A stretch of 64,000 nt of DNA from Meconema thalassinum (lineage: Eukaryota > Arthropoda > Insecta > Orthoptera > Tettigoniidae), in the NCBI GenBank assembly GCA_946902985.2, contig OX336393.1:130166533-130230532 (forward strand), read 5' to 3'. Positions 30,771 through 43,407 of the stretch are shown in pieces (within the stretch, counting starts at the first letter, position 1; each line of letters starts with the position of its first letter). The position numbers and the translations under genes are program-made. The notes below the pieces were generated by a model. It was not told the origin of the DNA and did no database searches. It worked only from the letters and a program-made list of their open reading frames with translations.

Positions 30771-30997
30771 CGCTTTTCTTATTAACATTCATCAATATAA
30801 CTAAACCATTACATATGGCCCCCAACTGTGCGGCACGAAAACCTAACGATATTTACGGAAGGAGTGAGTGTAAATTCAGTGCAAATTGTCAGTGATTTTG
30901 TGGGAAAGTGAAGTGAATTAGTGTATTATTAGTGATTGATTTTGGGGGAAAGTGTGGTGAATTTTGGAACGGTAAATTTTATACGGTGTACTTCGAG

Positions 30998-32489
30998 ATG
31001 GCGGATGAGGAACAAAGGAAATTGAGGAGTAGGGGTAAAGGCGAGAAAGCTAAGTATACGAAAGTTGATACTGAGGCTGAGAGTGTAGAGGATTATACCA
31101 AGATGTCGGAGGTAAATCTTGAGAGTAATCCTGAGAATAATCCCGAGGTTAACCCTGAGACGAATATAGAGGTACATCCTGAAATACATCCTGAGACTAG
31201 TGGAGGGCAGGAGAAACAAGAACCTTTGGATATTTCGAAAAAAATAAATTGGATGCGATCATAGGAATGTTTCTGGAGATGAAACAGGACAGCTATAAGA
31301 ATAATCAGGAGATGAGAGAGAGGAGATGAACAGGCAAAATCAGGAGATGAATAGGCAAAATCAGGAGATATGTAAGGCGATATACAAGAAGCTAGAAGAT
31401 AGCAATAAGGAACATCAGGAGTGGATGGAGAACTCAGTTAGAGAACGTCAGAAGCGAATGAAGGAGAGAAGATGTGAAAGTTGTGTAGATGAGGGAGAGC
31501 AGTTAGCGAAGATGGTAGGAGAAAGCATAGTAAAGTTGAAGAGACGATAGAGGATTGTGAAGTAGATGTGCAGTATTTAGAGACGAGTGTAGGTGAAACT
31601 AGGACAGACATAGGTGAAATTAGCTTAGACGAGGAAGAGCTGTTAGCGAAGATAGTAGGAGAAAGTATAGTAGAGTTGGTAGAGACGGTAGAGGATTGTG
31701 AAGTAGATGTGCAGTATTTAGAGACGAGTGTAGATGAAAGTAGGACAGACATAGGTGACAGTAGCTTAGATGAGGGAGAGCAGTCAATGGAGGTAGCAGA
31801 GATGATAGGTGAAAGCAGGAAAACAGAAGAAGAGATTTTAGAACGTAGTAAGAAAAAGGAGAAACAGAAGATATTAAGATTTGAATTAATAAAAAAAGAG
31901 AATAATTTGAAAGAAAGCGCGGAAGTAGGTAAAATAAATAAAGTGTTAAGCACTCAAGAAATAGAAATGCAGAAAAATCATATATGAAGAGATTAGGCAG
32001 ACTAGGGAAGAATTCAAAGCCTGTATAGAGGAAGTTAATATGACATTAACAGAGATAAAGAAGCGTGCGTTAAGTCATAGTCAGAAAGACATAATTATTG
32101 AACAAGAAAAGCAGAAGACTGAGATAAGGAATCTCAAGAATAGGAAGAAAAAACACAAGCAACGCACGATGTTAGAGGAAATGGTGGAGAGAGATAGTGG
32201 AGAAATGAAGGGAAGGTATGCAGGAAGAACTTTAAGAAGTAAAATGAAAGAGAAAAGGATTAAGTTGATAGAGGAAAGGGAAAATGGGATGAAAGAGAGA
32301 GAGAAAGATTATGAGGTGCAGTGGCGTGCCATAGAAGGCAGAATAGGAGAAGTAATAGGGGCAAAGGCGAAATACAGTGTTACTATTGATAAATATAGTA
32401 CGGGGGAGGAAGAAACTATTGTTATGAGGAGAGAAGAGAGTGTAACTATAAATAAATATAGAGCGAAGAAGAAGGTGATAAGAACTTAA
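30998..32489 (+). pseudogene. gag: gag of the older element, frameshifted, Glu/Lys-rich
   Basis: The likely start is ATG 30998 in GAGATGG context (MADEEQRKLRSRGKGEK). Frames then change near 31260, 31320 and 31550. Readable segments are NNPEVNPETNIEVHPEIHPE, MNRQNQEMNRQNQE, a Cys-poor acidic region with a 141-bp duplication (31500-31780), and a long Lys/Glu/Arg helix at 32040-32489. The composition suggests a coiled-coil Gag. I see no zinc knuckle. At least three frameshifts make it nonfunctional. Confidence 0.6.
31500..31780 (+). repeat. 141-bp direct duplication inside gag
   Basis: GAGGATTGTGAAGTAGATGT recurs at about 31550 and 31691 with its surrounding sequence. The first copy lacks one base in the GTTGAAGAG segment, which produces the stop after KLKRR. 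Confidence 0.75.
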
Positions 32490-32530
32490 AAATGCCAGAT
32501 AGAGTAGTTTTGTAAGTCGGTATTACTATT

Positions 32531-33048
32531 TTGAGCGAACCGTATGAGCTAAATGATTTATTAAGTGAATTCATGGAGGTATCTAAAGAACCTACCGTTA
32601 TTAATTTTAACTCAGTCTTACAATTACATGTGTTAGGGGCGTGTATTGATACACTTTATGATAGTGGCTGTCAGGTTTCTTGCATCAGTGTGGCATTTTA
32701 TAATAATAGGAAGGAAAATGGTATTAAAATTGAGGAAATTCCAATTAGAACTAATTTTGTGTTAACTGCGGTGGGAAAGAAATCCCACATAATTTCTAAA
32801 CAAGTGGTTGTAGAAATTTTAAAAGAAGGTAAGATTGGAACACAGGTATGTTTATTGATTCCAAATCTAGTATAGCCTATTCATTAATTATGGGTTCTGA
32901 GTGGATGTCGCAACATTCTGTCCAGCTAAGTTATATGGAGGGTAGTGTTAAATTCAGATGGATGAATGGAGATGTGATCATGTCATTTAATAATTCAAGT
33001 AAGTTTATGGTGGTTCTAAGAATATATGTATGCTTGAGGAGGTATTAA
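32531..33048 (+). pseudogene. Aspartic protease of the older element, frameshifted
   Basis: The first frame contains LYDSGCQVSCIS, the D-S/T-G active-site motif of retropepsins. The second frame, overlapping from 32848, carries SLIMGSEWMSQHSVQLSY, the usual C-terminal block. A single frameshift near 32860 separates them. It leads toward the RT start at 33306. Confidence 0.7.
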
Positions 33049-33305
33049 CGACTAAAGGAGTCGATATTTGTAGTGAGGTTAGTAGTGAGATTGTTGGGGT
33101 ATCTCTTGAGAGGGAACCTTGTTTTTTTTTACATTTTTAGGCAGTATGAAGACGAAGGATTATCTAGAGGATTCCTTGTGTGAGGCTGCATCACAGAGTG
33201 CGTTAGAGTGTGATCGTGTGGATCGATTGTTGAAGGTGTTGTAAGAGAATTAGTTTATATTTGAGAACAGTATTGGATTAGCTAATTGCTACGAACATTC
33301 ATTAA

Positions 33306-33788
33306 ATGTACATGATCGCAGTATTTTTTGTAGGTCATCGCTACCCCGTGCCTTACAAATTTCAGGAAGCAGTGAGTAGGCAGATTGAAAGCATGTTGCA
33401 GGATAAAATTATAGAACCCTGTATTAGCCCATATATTAATTCGTTAAGGGTAGTTCCCAAGTCAGAAAGGAAAGTAAAGCTATATTTTGATGCCCGTGAT
33501 TTAAGTAGGCAGATTGAAAGCATGTTGCAGGATAAAATTATAGAACCCTATATTAGCCCATATATTAATTCGTTAAGGATAGTTCCCAAGTCAGAAAGGA
33601 AAGTAAAGCTATATTTTTATGCCTGTAATTTAAGTAGGCAGATTGAAAGCATGTTGCAGGATAAAATTATAGAACCCTATATTAGCCCATATATTAATTC
33701 GTTAAGGGTAGTTCCCAAGTCAGGAAGGAAAGTAAAGCTATATTTTGATGCCCGTAATTTAATTAGGCAGATATTTGTGAACAGTTAA
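33306..33788 (+). pseudogene. Start of reverse transcriptase, triplicated in frame
   Basis: The frame begins at the RT start with RYPVPYKFQEAV, then the block QIESMLQDKIIEP, SPYINSLRVVPKS, VKLYFDARDL. That block occurs three times as 129-bp units beginning at 33375, 33504 and 33633, with a partial fourth at 33762. The reading frame is kept across all copies. The palm with YxDD, RNase H and integrase are all absent downstream. Confidence 0.85.
33375..33761 (+). repeat. 129-bp tandem repeat, three units
   Basis: Units start with AGTAGGCAGATTGAAAGC at 33375, 33504 and 33633 and differ at only a few bases. 129 bp is 43 codons, so the repeat preserves the RT frame. Confidence 0.95.
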
Positions 33789-33852
33789 TATTTCAGTAGC
33801 TAGGATTGTAATGCAAGGATTTAAAAGTAGTGGAGAAATTAAATTTTATTGG

Positions 33853-34410
33853 TCATACGGATTTCGTGACAGAAAGGTAATCTAGAGTAGAAAGAAATGT
33901 AATTTTGAGAGAGGAAGGTGAGTAAATACGGATTTCGCGACAGAAAGGTAATCTAGAGTAGAAATAAAGGTAATTTTAAGAGAGAAAGGTGAGTATATAC
34001 GGAGTCCGCGAAAGAAAGGTGACCTTGAGTAGAAAGAAGTGTAATTTTGAGAAATAAAGTAAGTTAATACGGATTCCGCGAAAGAAAGGTAATCTTGAGT
34101 AGAAAGAAGTGTGATTTTGAGAAATAAAGTAAGTGAATACGGGTGATAAAGAAAGGTAATCTGAAGTAGAAAGAAGTATAATTTTGAGAAATAAGGTGAG
34201 TAATTACGGGTGATAAAGAAAGGTAATCTTAAGTAGAAAGAAGTTTTGAGATATAAGGTGAGTAATTACGGGTGATAAAGAAAGGTAATCTTGAATAGAA
34301 AGAAGTATAATTTTGAAAAATAAGGTGAGTATCTACAGGTGATTAAGATGTGTAATCTTAGGTAGAATGGAGTGTAATTGTGAGAAATAAGGGGAGTAAC
34401 TACGGTTAAA
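33853..34410 (+). repeat. Minisatellite, 62-72-bp units with splice-donor-like motifs
   Basis: About eight units run TACGGAT or TACGGGTGATAAAG, then AGAAAGGTAATCT, AGAAAGAAGT, ATTTTGAGA and AAGGTGAGTA. Exact AAGGTGAGTA sits at 33915, 33986, 34193, 34255 and 34322, and AAAGTAAGT variants at about 34057 and 34127. It lies where the remainder of pol should be. Confidence 0.9.
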
Positions 34411-34427
34411 AAGTTGAGTAACTAAGG

Positions 34428-34701
34428 TCAAAAAGGTGAATAATCAGAGGATCCAAGCTCTCTGCTGACTCGGTAGACGCGTGGGTTCGAGCCCCACCGT
34501 CGGCTGTCCTTGAAATGGTTTTCCAGGCAAATGCTGGGACAGTACCTCCTGAAAGGCCACGGCCGCTTCCTTCCACATCCTTGCCCAGTTTCATCCATCT
34601 TCATCCATTCCATCTCTCATCCCGACGCGCAGGTCGCCCACGGGCGACGACTAGAAAGACCTGCACTCGGCCTGATAGGAGGCTACACGACAAAAAAAAA
34701 A
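34428..34701 (+). mobile_element. SINE with tRNA-like head and poly(A)
   Basis: GTGGGTTCGAGCCCCACC is a good B box. The body holds the GGCAAATGCTGGGAC and AAGGCCACGGCCGC segments also found in family A. It ends in an A-run at about 34691-34701. The head upstream of the B box is short, so the A box is less certain. Confidence 0.75.
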
Positions 34702-35544
34702 ACCAGAAGATGGAGGAAAACGATTATACGGTACTTACAATGTGAGATCCTTAAGGAAATATGTATCATGAGTGATAGAAGTATAACTGATGGTAAGTAA
34801 CGAAAGTCGCTTAATATTAAGTGAATGATTGTGGTCTGAACGAGAGGGTAATGGCGAGGTGTTGCACCAATCTATGATATTGTGTGTCTTGGAGAGCACA
34901 GAGGAAATATAAAGCGTAGACTATTTTGTCGGCTATAAGCTTGTGTATTTGATTGTGATATATATACATATGTGGGGTAATTTAGCGCACTGCATTTGCA
35001 CTGAACGATGTTGCCTTAGGTAATATAAGCTAATAAAGTTTCATTTTTTCTATAATATGCCTGTGTAACTAGATACATATAATTCATGAGAGACTGGAGT
35101 AGATCTGGTTATTCGCATCACATACCAAGTGTTGTGAAGTTATTAAGTGAAGTGATCAGTTGGCAGTCCCACCAACTAACCATAGTGTATTCAGTCCGGA
35201 ACCAGGCTGAAAATTGAATTCTACGTCCTCTAGATATAAGCAAAGGTGTATACCATCCAAGTATACATAAGTGCAGCGATGACTTATGTCCAAAACAAAA
35301 TATAAAAGTGAAGGGCATTTTCATGTATATTATTTACAGGTCACTAAGAAAGAGACACTATGAACACTATGAACAGTTGGAAGACTGGAATGATGAATTT
35401 TTTGAAAGAAATATTTAAAACTTGAAGGGTATAATTTGTCGATATTTGTAATCATTGTGAAGGGTATAACATTTGATATTTGTACATGTGTTGAAGAGAA
35501 TTATGGTATGATTGTTGACATATACCATAATCCTCTGGGGCAAA
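34702..35544 (+). other. Remnant 3' internal region of the older LTR element
   Basis: No pol blocks are recognisable. A CCTCTGGGGCAAATGTGGCGG segment at 35531-35551 is the best polypurine-tract candidate before the 3' LTR. Confidence 0.4.
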
Positions 35545-35559
35545 TGTGGCGGTCCCAAT

Positions 35560-38500
35560 TTGTGACCAGAATGAAATAATCTTATATATTTTATTATTAT
35601 TATTATTAATAATAATATTTTTTTAATTTTTCATTTTTACCTTTTATTAGTTATTATGATAACTAATATGTTTGTATTGTACCCAATCGTCATCATATGG
35701 AACATGTGTTCGTATCCCAGCTAACTCACGTTCTATCGAGGTATGGGACATTCATGCCCAACATACGATCACATGCTCAGGATTTGAGTCTGTCAGGTGA
35801 CTACTCTACTTGAAATAAACAACATATTCCTAAATATAACATTTAATGATAGAAAATAATGGCTATACAACATAAAACACAAACAAAAGATACTTTACAT
35901 TTACTTCCCACAACAAAAATCAAAGTTATCTGTGAGCCTCTTCTTAAAATTAGTGCTTCACCACACTCAAGTCTATTCCAAACATCCTATTATTGATACT
36001 CTCTGACATTTGCGAGTGTCCATAGTGTTCTTCACGTGGCACAATTTAACACAAATTGGAATATCACAATACAATTAACACAAATTATCTTTAAATGACA
36101 TTAAATCTGCAATTATTAAACATTTATCCGTTTTACACGGGGCATTTACTTTCAGTAACATTAATTCATTATCTTATGCCTTGATTAACAAGTGTTGTGT
36201 CGTGCAAATCGTATTCTTTTTCCCATCAATTTGAAACGCTGAAGTAGTACACTTTCCCTTCCAAAATACACATGGATAGAAATGTTTTATAGCTTCAACA
36301 TACAACGATTTTCTGGGTCTGGTCAAAACATTATCGTTACAAACGTGTCATGTAATTGAAATTACTCTACCCGTATGAATAAATTAGTGTAAACTGGGCA
36401 AATACACTTTACAAAGATGCCTATATTTATTTGGTGCAGTATTCCTCCTCAGAGAATAACTGGGCCAAATATTATCCGAATACAGCGATCCAACATGGTA
36501 TGTGTGTGGAAATAAAGCATTTAATTCAATCGGCATCATCACAACAATCATATCTTAATTACTTTTCGAAATATCGAGATTCTTCAGTGTCCCACTACGC
36601 TTTTAAAATAAAAGGATCAGGTCAACAGTCCTCCTTTCCAAGCGGACAATAAATTAGTTTCGGCTGCCTGAGAAAGATGGCCGCCGGTCTAGTAGCCTTC
36701 CTGCCACCCCCATCTGGCTCCTTGCAAGGTCAAGTTTATTTACTGGTGCAGTTACACTGGAGGTACCCTGAGTGGGTTGTGTCCCTAGTAATTGAGTCAT
36801 TCTAATTATTTAACACCTACATTTAGATTATAATGGGCTCAACTCGGCTCCTAATTAATATTCATGGCAGGGGATGGATCACGGATAGCTTTGCCGTTCT
36901 GTGGCGACATTAGCGGCTCTGGCGCGCATCTCAAGTGAGTATCAAAGTTCTCTCACTGGTACAGCTGCCTATAACAAGAGGAAATCGGCGTTTCCTATAC
37001 GACGAACCATTAGTCTTACCTCTAAGGGCAGATCAATTAATACATGGGCTCACACTGGGTCTCTAATAGTTATCCCTAGTGGCAACAATTCTGCAAACGG
37101 TGGATACAGACAGCTTCTGTCCCACTTCGCTGCGAATAATACAAGTATGCTCCAAGGCGATACTATCTCGTAGATATCGAAGATTAGCCGACTATATTCG
37201 CCTAACGCGCAAGCTATGTATGGATGATCCCCGCAACTTATTGACGTAAATCTCTTGATTCTACGTTACTTGCTCGCTGTACGTGGCTCAAACAATACTT
37301 CTTATAGATGACTCAATTATTAAAGCACTCACGTCCTCTCTGCAATTACTCTTAAGCCAAAGCTTTATGTAGCTCCCAAAACAAGTATAAATTTACTGGC
37401 TTACATTAACTACCTTAATGGTTCTCAAATACAACCCTGTAGAATTTACCATAATAAACATTCATTCAACAATTCAATGACACTGAAAAACTCTCATTAT
37501 CTCGATATTTTACGTTTCTTTCTTACTGTTTGCAATAACACAGTACTCTTACATTAGACATGACACACTTTGCACGTACTCTAGGCCTGACATGCCCATT
37601 ATTTTATTCATTACTGTTACCGAACCCATATTATTATTTTTATTATTTAACGTTACCGTTACTTTCATCAATATCTTAGGCCGAAATGGCCGTAAACAAA
37701 TCATCCTCCAAGCCATATTTTACCAAAATACGAGGGATGTGAGCTCGTACTTAAATGAATGTTAATTCTTAGTCTTAGAGTGATGCTTCGTTGTATGGTG
37801 AGCTATTTAATCATATCCACATTTTAAATTTGTACTCACTTTCATTTTTGCTGGTTTAATCCAGCACGCCAGCCACGAGCCTACCATGATGCTTAGCTTA
37901 AGCCATCATGATATCTATCACTCGACACATTGTATACACTTCACACCTGATAATCATATTTTCCATCACCGGCTTTTCTCACTTTGACACAATACATATT
38001 ATTTTACCACATACATAAACACTTTTAAAAATCACTGTAATATAACTTTATATACAATTCCCGCACTATTTCACACATGGATCCTTGATTGGACTCCAAC
38101 TATCGCCTGACCTCAGAGATGCGATGCAGCTAACTCCTGACAACCGCTGGTCTCCATGAAAGTCTGTTTTGCGTGTGCGTGCGTTCGACTCCCGTGACTT
38201 ACAGTTTATATCACCTCTACTGCAATTCTGTTCAATCCTCTGTCACGACTATTTGTGACGCCTTCCAGGCTCCCGTAACTGTAGTGATCCTGACAATAAT
38301 GTGTTTTTTTAACTATGACAACACCTCCTGGTATGTTCACTGTCTATAAACATTCTAAATTATCCCTACGCTGTACTGAATTTATACTCGCGTATGTTAT
38401 TGGTTAAACGTCTGCTGTAGACTAAATCTTACACGATGCATAATTACTGTTGTGAAGCTGCATGATGCGCTTCCATTGTTCTCCAAATACATTTGAGCGT

Positions 38501-40767
38501 CGATATTTTATAAATTCGCGCTCTTTCTTGCGTGATCTGGCAGCGTGTTAGTTCACGTGTTGAGTCAAGACGAACTGAAGACGAACTAATTTCCCTGCGA
38601 AGCTTCTCCTATATAAGGCTTACTTGTGAAACATAGTCCACTGGACACTCAGGACCGACTCCCTTCCTGAAATAATACATTTCCAGACAAAGTGAAGTAT
38701 AACTCTCGTTTGTCTAGGTGTGGAGGTCCCAAAATCACTCGCGTGCAAGCGATCGCTTCGGCCAATTAATTACAATTAATTGCCTCCTTCCATGGCGTCA
38801 TGACGCTATCCTGGTAATTCCCCCTCTGCTGATCTCCATAACCTTCCTCCCGAGCGGAAGCAGTGGTGCAGAGGCTCGTTTATAGATGTAGGCTTTAATT
38901 TAGGCGTGAGAACACTCCTAAATTATCTTTCCTAGAATATATTCACCTGGGTGTGGGTTTTATTTCATTTCAATGCTCCAATTGGCTGTAATCAATTAAT
39001 TCCCGTGGGCGACTGCCCCCTCTCTACTCTTATGCCTTGTGAGCCTGTGGATCCCAGAGGCATTAATCTTGAGCTGTTCCTGCGGTTCAGACGAAAATTA
39101 GTTCCTTGGCGTCACCTAAAAACGCCCCTTCGCTAACTACGATTAGTCAACTGTCAAGCTGGTTTGCTTTCTAGCATTCAGGCTTCTAAAACGTACATGG
39201 GCTTTGTATTTTCTTGCAAAGATCCACCTTAAAAGCTATGATATTCCCATTCTAGCCGTGAAATCCTGCTATTATGATTATATGCAGATATAACACATTG
39301 CTCCTCGGGTTCCCTGTAGCTGTTCCCCCTCAGAGATCAATGATTCGATTCTGGGCAGAATCATGTGCCTGGTCTTCTTTGATAAGACCCGAGTTCGATG
39401 CCAGTCTGCCGTGTCTAATTGGGCACAGTATCTATTATTATGCGGTAATGTAGAATATTATGGCAATTGAAAGGAGTTGGAGCTACACACATTCTATTTG
39501 AAATAAGTTAGATGCATGACTGAATACTATTTCTGAAGAAAACTCGTACAGAGGAAGAAAGAGTGTTATTCGCGGAAGGCCGGCTTATCCACTGCTTCTT
39601 GGTAATCACATGGATAGACACATATGTATTTCACATCAAGAATACTACCAGTAAACAAATCATACTAAGAAGAGATTCTATGATGACTCGCCATTAACGA
39701 TGCTGGGCCGGTGAACGAGTCCTTTGCAACTGTATACAAAAGGTGGTCTGGACCTTCCGAGAAATGTTACAAAGAAGTATTGTCATTATTGATATGTGAA
39801 AGGCGAGCTAAAATTGCCTAGTGACTTCAGAAGTGGGGGGTGCGCGCGTGCCTTACCTGGGAACGTTATATATATGACGGCCGCCCAACTGGATGAATAT
39901 TATTGAATTGCTGGCAGGAGACGGAATGGTGCTGTTTGGAGCAGAAGAGTGGAACATGTAGCGAGATGGAGTTGGAAATTAACATTCATCTGTAACGCAG
40001 TGCTATATTATACAGTTGACTATTTAAGTATGTGAATTTGATAAGACATTCAGTCTCATCAAACTGTGACATGGTTGTGTACGAGGCTATTGTCACAGGG
40101 ATGATTTATGGAATTTATCCCGTCACCCACATATAAATGCATTACGTTGAGGAAGATAAGGATCATCATGAACTCTATACGCAACAATCCATCTACAATG
40201 ATCTTCAATGCGGTGAGCTATATAAACAGTTTTACTCCAGTCAAATCAGAAGGCTCTCATGCTTATTAAATTCAATACATTTTATTCAATTATCTCAGTA
40301 TACTCCAATTTCCAATCAAGACCCATAATACAAGTAAATTCAGTAGATTCTTTAATTTAAATTTATTATTATTATCTTTAGAATTTTATTCTTTTTTGCA
40401 CTTGTTTATATATATGAAATTCATTTGTAAATTCAAATGTTTGACTGGTTTCCTTTAGTAGCTAGTAATTACTATAAGGCAACACCACACTCCTAAACTA
40501 ATTATCGTAAGGTTAGATTACGTAGGTTTCACTACGGCTGGAGATAGTATTTTCACTGCTCTACCTCTGTTTAACCGAGGTTTAATATATTATTTTGATC
40601 ATGATATATGAATGGTCTGGCGCCCTGGCTACATATAATACTACACATTATGTACTTTTTTAGTGATGCTGACAACAATACAGATACACTATTAAATTAA
40701 TACACAGTTAAATGTTTCATATTGATCGCCCAAAAGAATCAGTTTCATTTTAACTTAACCCATTACA
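35560..40767 (+). repeat. 3' LTR of the older element, split by a 3750-bp insertion
   Basis: 35560-35677 and 39428-40767 together match the 5' LTR at 29251-30749, including the CCCATTACA end. Removing 35678-39427 and one GTAT restores a continuous LTR of about 1.45 kb. Confidence 0.9.
35678..39427. mobile_element. TG...CA insertion with GTAT target duplication, probable solo LTR
   Basis: The ends are TGTACCCAAT and ATTGGGCACA, a 10-bp terminal inverted repeat with one mismatch. GTAT flanks it at 35674-35677 and 39428-39431. No internal direct repeat or long ORF is visible, so it behaves like a single very long LTR. A CTATATAAGGC segment at about 38609-38619, then a CACTGGACACTCAGG segment about 30 bases on, would fit a promoter with U3 on the left and plus orientation. 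A noncoding (LARD/MITE-like) element is the alternative. Confidence 0.75.
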
Positions 40768-41461
40768 GTTGGATAATCAAGGTATTGACACGTAATATCA
40801 AAATAATGTTTACATTAATTTCGAACACCCGCGAACAGAGTAATGTTGTTAAGGAGGACCCGAATTATTCTATGTTTAATGTTTTGGAAATATACATTTA
40901 TTTATGTGCTTTAAAGTGTTACATATGTCATTATGTTTCCATTTGGTACTATAATCCCCGAAGTTATTCAAAAATATAGTTAGGTCGTCAGCTGCTTAAA
41001 AGAACATTGTTATTTTTTATTTTTTAAGATTCACTTTTCACGTGTTTTACCTTAGAGATTTGAAGCAATTCTTTCAACGTTGCCTATACAAAATTGTCGT
41101 CTGTAGCTCTTCAGTCGGTCAACACAAATATGAATGGGCGGGGTACAAGATATAAATACACTCCTAGAAACATTTACACGTATTAGCTAATTATCAATAT
41201 TAAATAGGGCAAATTTAGGATTACGTGTTTCGACCGTCAAGTGGCCATCATCAGATCCTGATCACTGAGTTGAGGTATAATTTTGTTACTGTTGTCGTAG
41301 CTTGTCTTTTGTGCATATTTTACGATTCGCAATTTGAATCTCATTATGTTAGGTTTGTTTGTCCTAAAGGTTTATGAATTACGTAAGTAAAAAAGAATAA
41401 GTTATACACGTGTGTACATTTTAGAAAAGGCACAATGTAGTACTAAATCAATACAATAAAC
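40768..41461. other. Unannotated AT-rich spacer
   Basis: Contains a GTGTTTCGACC...GGCCATCATCAGATCC segment near 41226-41258 that looks like a dispersed short repeat; a weaker similar motif lies near 45585. No ORF supported. Confidence 0.4.
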
Positions 41462-42861
41462 AACAAGAAGTTCCGTGACGAACCAAAGAGCCTACTTTTC
41501 TTAAAATTTAAGATTCATGCCAATGATTAATCTATATGGATCTATCTAGAATAATGGCAAAATTAAGTTGGTAATACCGACATTTCTAATTAGGTCGAAA
41601 TACTATATACCTGGCATAATGTAGCCTAATAGAGAACTACAGTTGGCAGCCCCGGTGACTGAATATATTCTTACTGTAGTTCCATCTCTTAAGGTACAAT
41701 ATACAAAATTTGGTTGAAGTCCAATGGATAGCATGGACGTTACATGCAGTTAAACATTGGATCTCACAGCGCGCGTAAAATCATGTAGGCAACAATGTCT
41801 GGCATGTATTGGTAAGAAATAATCCGAAATGATATGATCTATTGTTGTGCCAATTTTAAATGGAATCCATTACTTAGTATAGAAGTTACATGCATTTTAA
41901 AATTGGACCTATCAGCAGGCTTAGAATCAAGTTGGCGGCACTGACGTGTATTAGTAACTTCAAATTAATATAGAATGTCAGGTACTACACGTGTGCAATG
42001 TTTAGAGCTATTAGCCTGAATACTTTCTGATATAATGATATTAGGGCAACAAAAATAGAGACAGCATTTATTAACAGTTGGCAGCCCTGGTTGCTCCTAC
42101 GAATACGTATAGTCATATCTGGTATGGTACACATAGCTCATACGAAATGTGGTTGAAATCCAAATGATAGTATAGAAGCTGCATGTATTTAAAGTTGGAT
42201 CTCTCAGCAGGCTTGGAATCATGATGGCAGCACTGACGTATATAAGTTACTCCAAATTACTCTAGAATGTCAGGTACTATACGTGTGTATAGTTTAAAGC
42301 TGTCGGCTTGCTTACTTTCTGATATATTGGTATTTGGATAAAATAAATTGAGAGCATTTATTAACAATTGGCAGCCGTGATCGATCTTAAGAACACACTC
42401 AGTCATATCTGTTTATGTGCACATAGCACATACAATATTTGGTTGAATTCCAATTGATAGTGTAGAAGTTATATGCATTAATCATTTTGTCAACACTAGC
42501 ATGTATGGCCTCCTGGAAATTAAACTGAAATATTATTATCTATACGTGTACCAATTTTGAAATAGCTTCCATTTATACCTTCCAAGATATCCAACATGGA
42601 GCTCAAATTTCAATTGCGATTTTTCAGCAGTTGGAAGCACTGACATCATTTTCAAATACGGCATTGATATATTCTTTAGTTCTACCAAATTTTGTTTGGA
42701 TTGCTGCAGCCGTTTAGGATTTGATAGGGGGGAGGGGGGGGAGGGGTGGGGGGGACACACACACAGCCAGCTGGACAGAAGGACAGACAGACAGACATTT
42801 GCCCGGATCGATCTCATAAGTCTATTTTTTCCTCATTTTTGCAAAATGTGAAAAGTAGGCT
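41462..42861 (-). repeat. Family J noncoding repeat, inverted copy
   Basis: The reverse complement matches 54823-56252 along nearly the whole length. Landmarks on the element strand: AGCCTACTTTTCACA, GATCGATCCGGG, a CTGTCTGTCTGTC run, three or more degenerate units containing TTGGCAGCC and ACTTCTATACT, and a GAACTTCTTGTT end. It is internally repetitive at about 230-300 bp and has no ORF. Confidence 0.8.
42727..42754 (+). other. G-run array, candidate G-quadruplex
   Basis: Four G-runs of 4-8 bases separated by single A or T. The corresponding place in the other family J copy (about 54960) has no G-run, so this arose or expanded here. Confidence 0.7.
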
Positions 42862-43407
42862 AAACATTAGCATGCACTAGAAATTCTATTTGCAATGTTT
42901 ACTTACTCAGTAGTTCGTCGCAGCTTCGTGGTGTTGTCCCGTCGAACGACCTGCCACTACATATTTACAGTATATCTTCCCCCCTCTCCCTTAGGGGCAG
43001 ATGACCTCGTAGTTCCGTCCCTTAAAACAACAATAACTAACTATCGTATATCCCGCCCATTCATAGAGCATATTTCTATTGTTGAGCGTCGAATTCTAAC
43101 TCAATGTTCAAACGTTGTAGTAATTTCAGACAAGAAACAGAAAACATTTTAAAACAATGTTCTTCCTACGGTACTAGTAGGCCTACTTGCCCTGTCTTAC
43201 ATTAAACCTTTCATCGTAACACAAGATAAGTCACACGGTCATTACTGGAAAATATGTTTTCAAAGACGCACGATGATACTTATCTACAATACATGAATAC
43301 AACACTAAAGAACTGAGTACCACAGTTCATGGTACTGGTTATCAACTTACCGAGAGACCGTTTCAATAGAATTTCAGTAGAATAACTAAAAAGTTACGAG
43401 CCTTGCA

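Larger units (their letters stand above)
29251..40767 (+). mobile_element. Degenerate gypsy-like LTR element with nested insertion
   Basis: Two related LTRs flank a decayed internal region that reads gag, protease and RT start from left to right, then loses the rest of pol. The 3' LTR is split by 35678-39427. By LTR divergence and frame decay this is clearly older than the gypsy element at 16752-28829. Confidence 0.85.

Noticed and set aside
36901..37173. 90-codon ORF in the 3750-bp insertion
   Set aside because: No motif, no repeat support, and length expected by chance in less AT-rich DNA.
35678..39427. TA-target DNA transposon interpretation of the insertion
   Set aside because: TG...CA ends with a 4-bp GTAT duplication explain both junctions better than an 11-bp TIR with a TA duplication, although the latter is not formally excluded.
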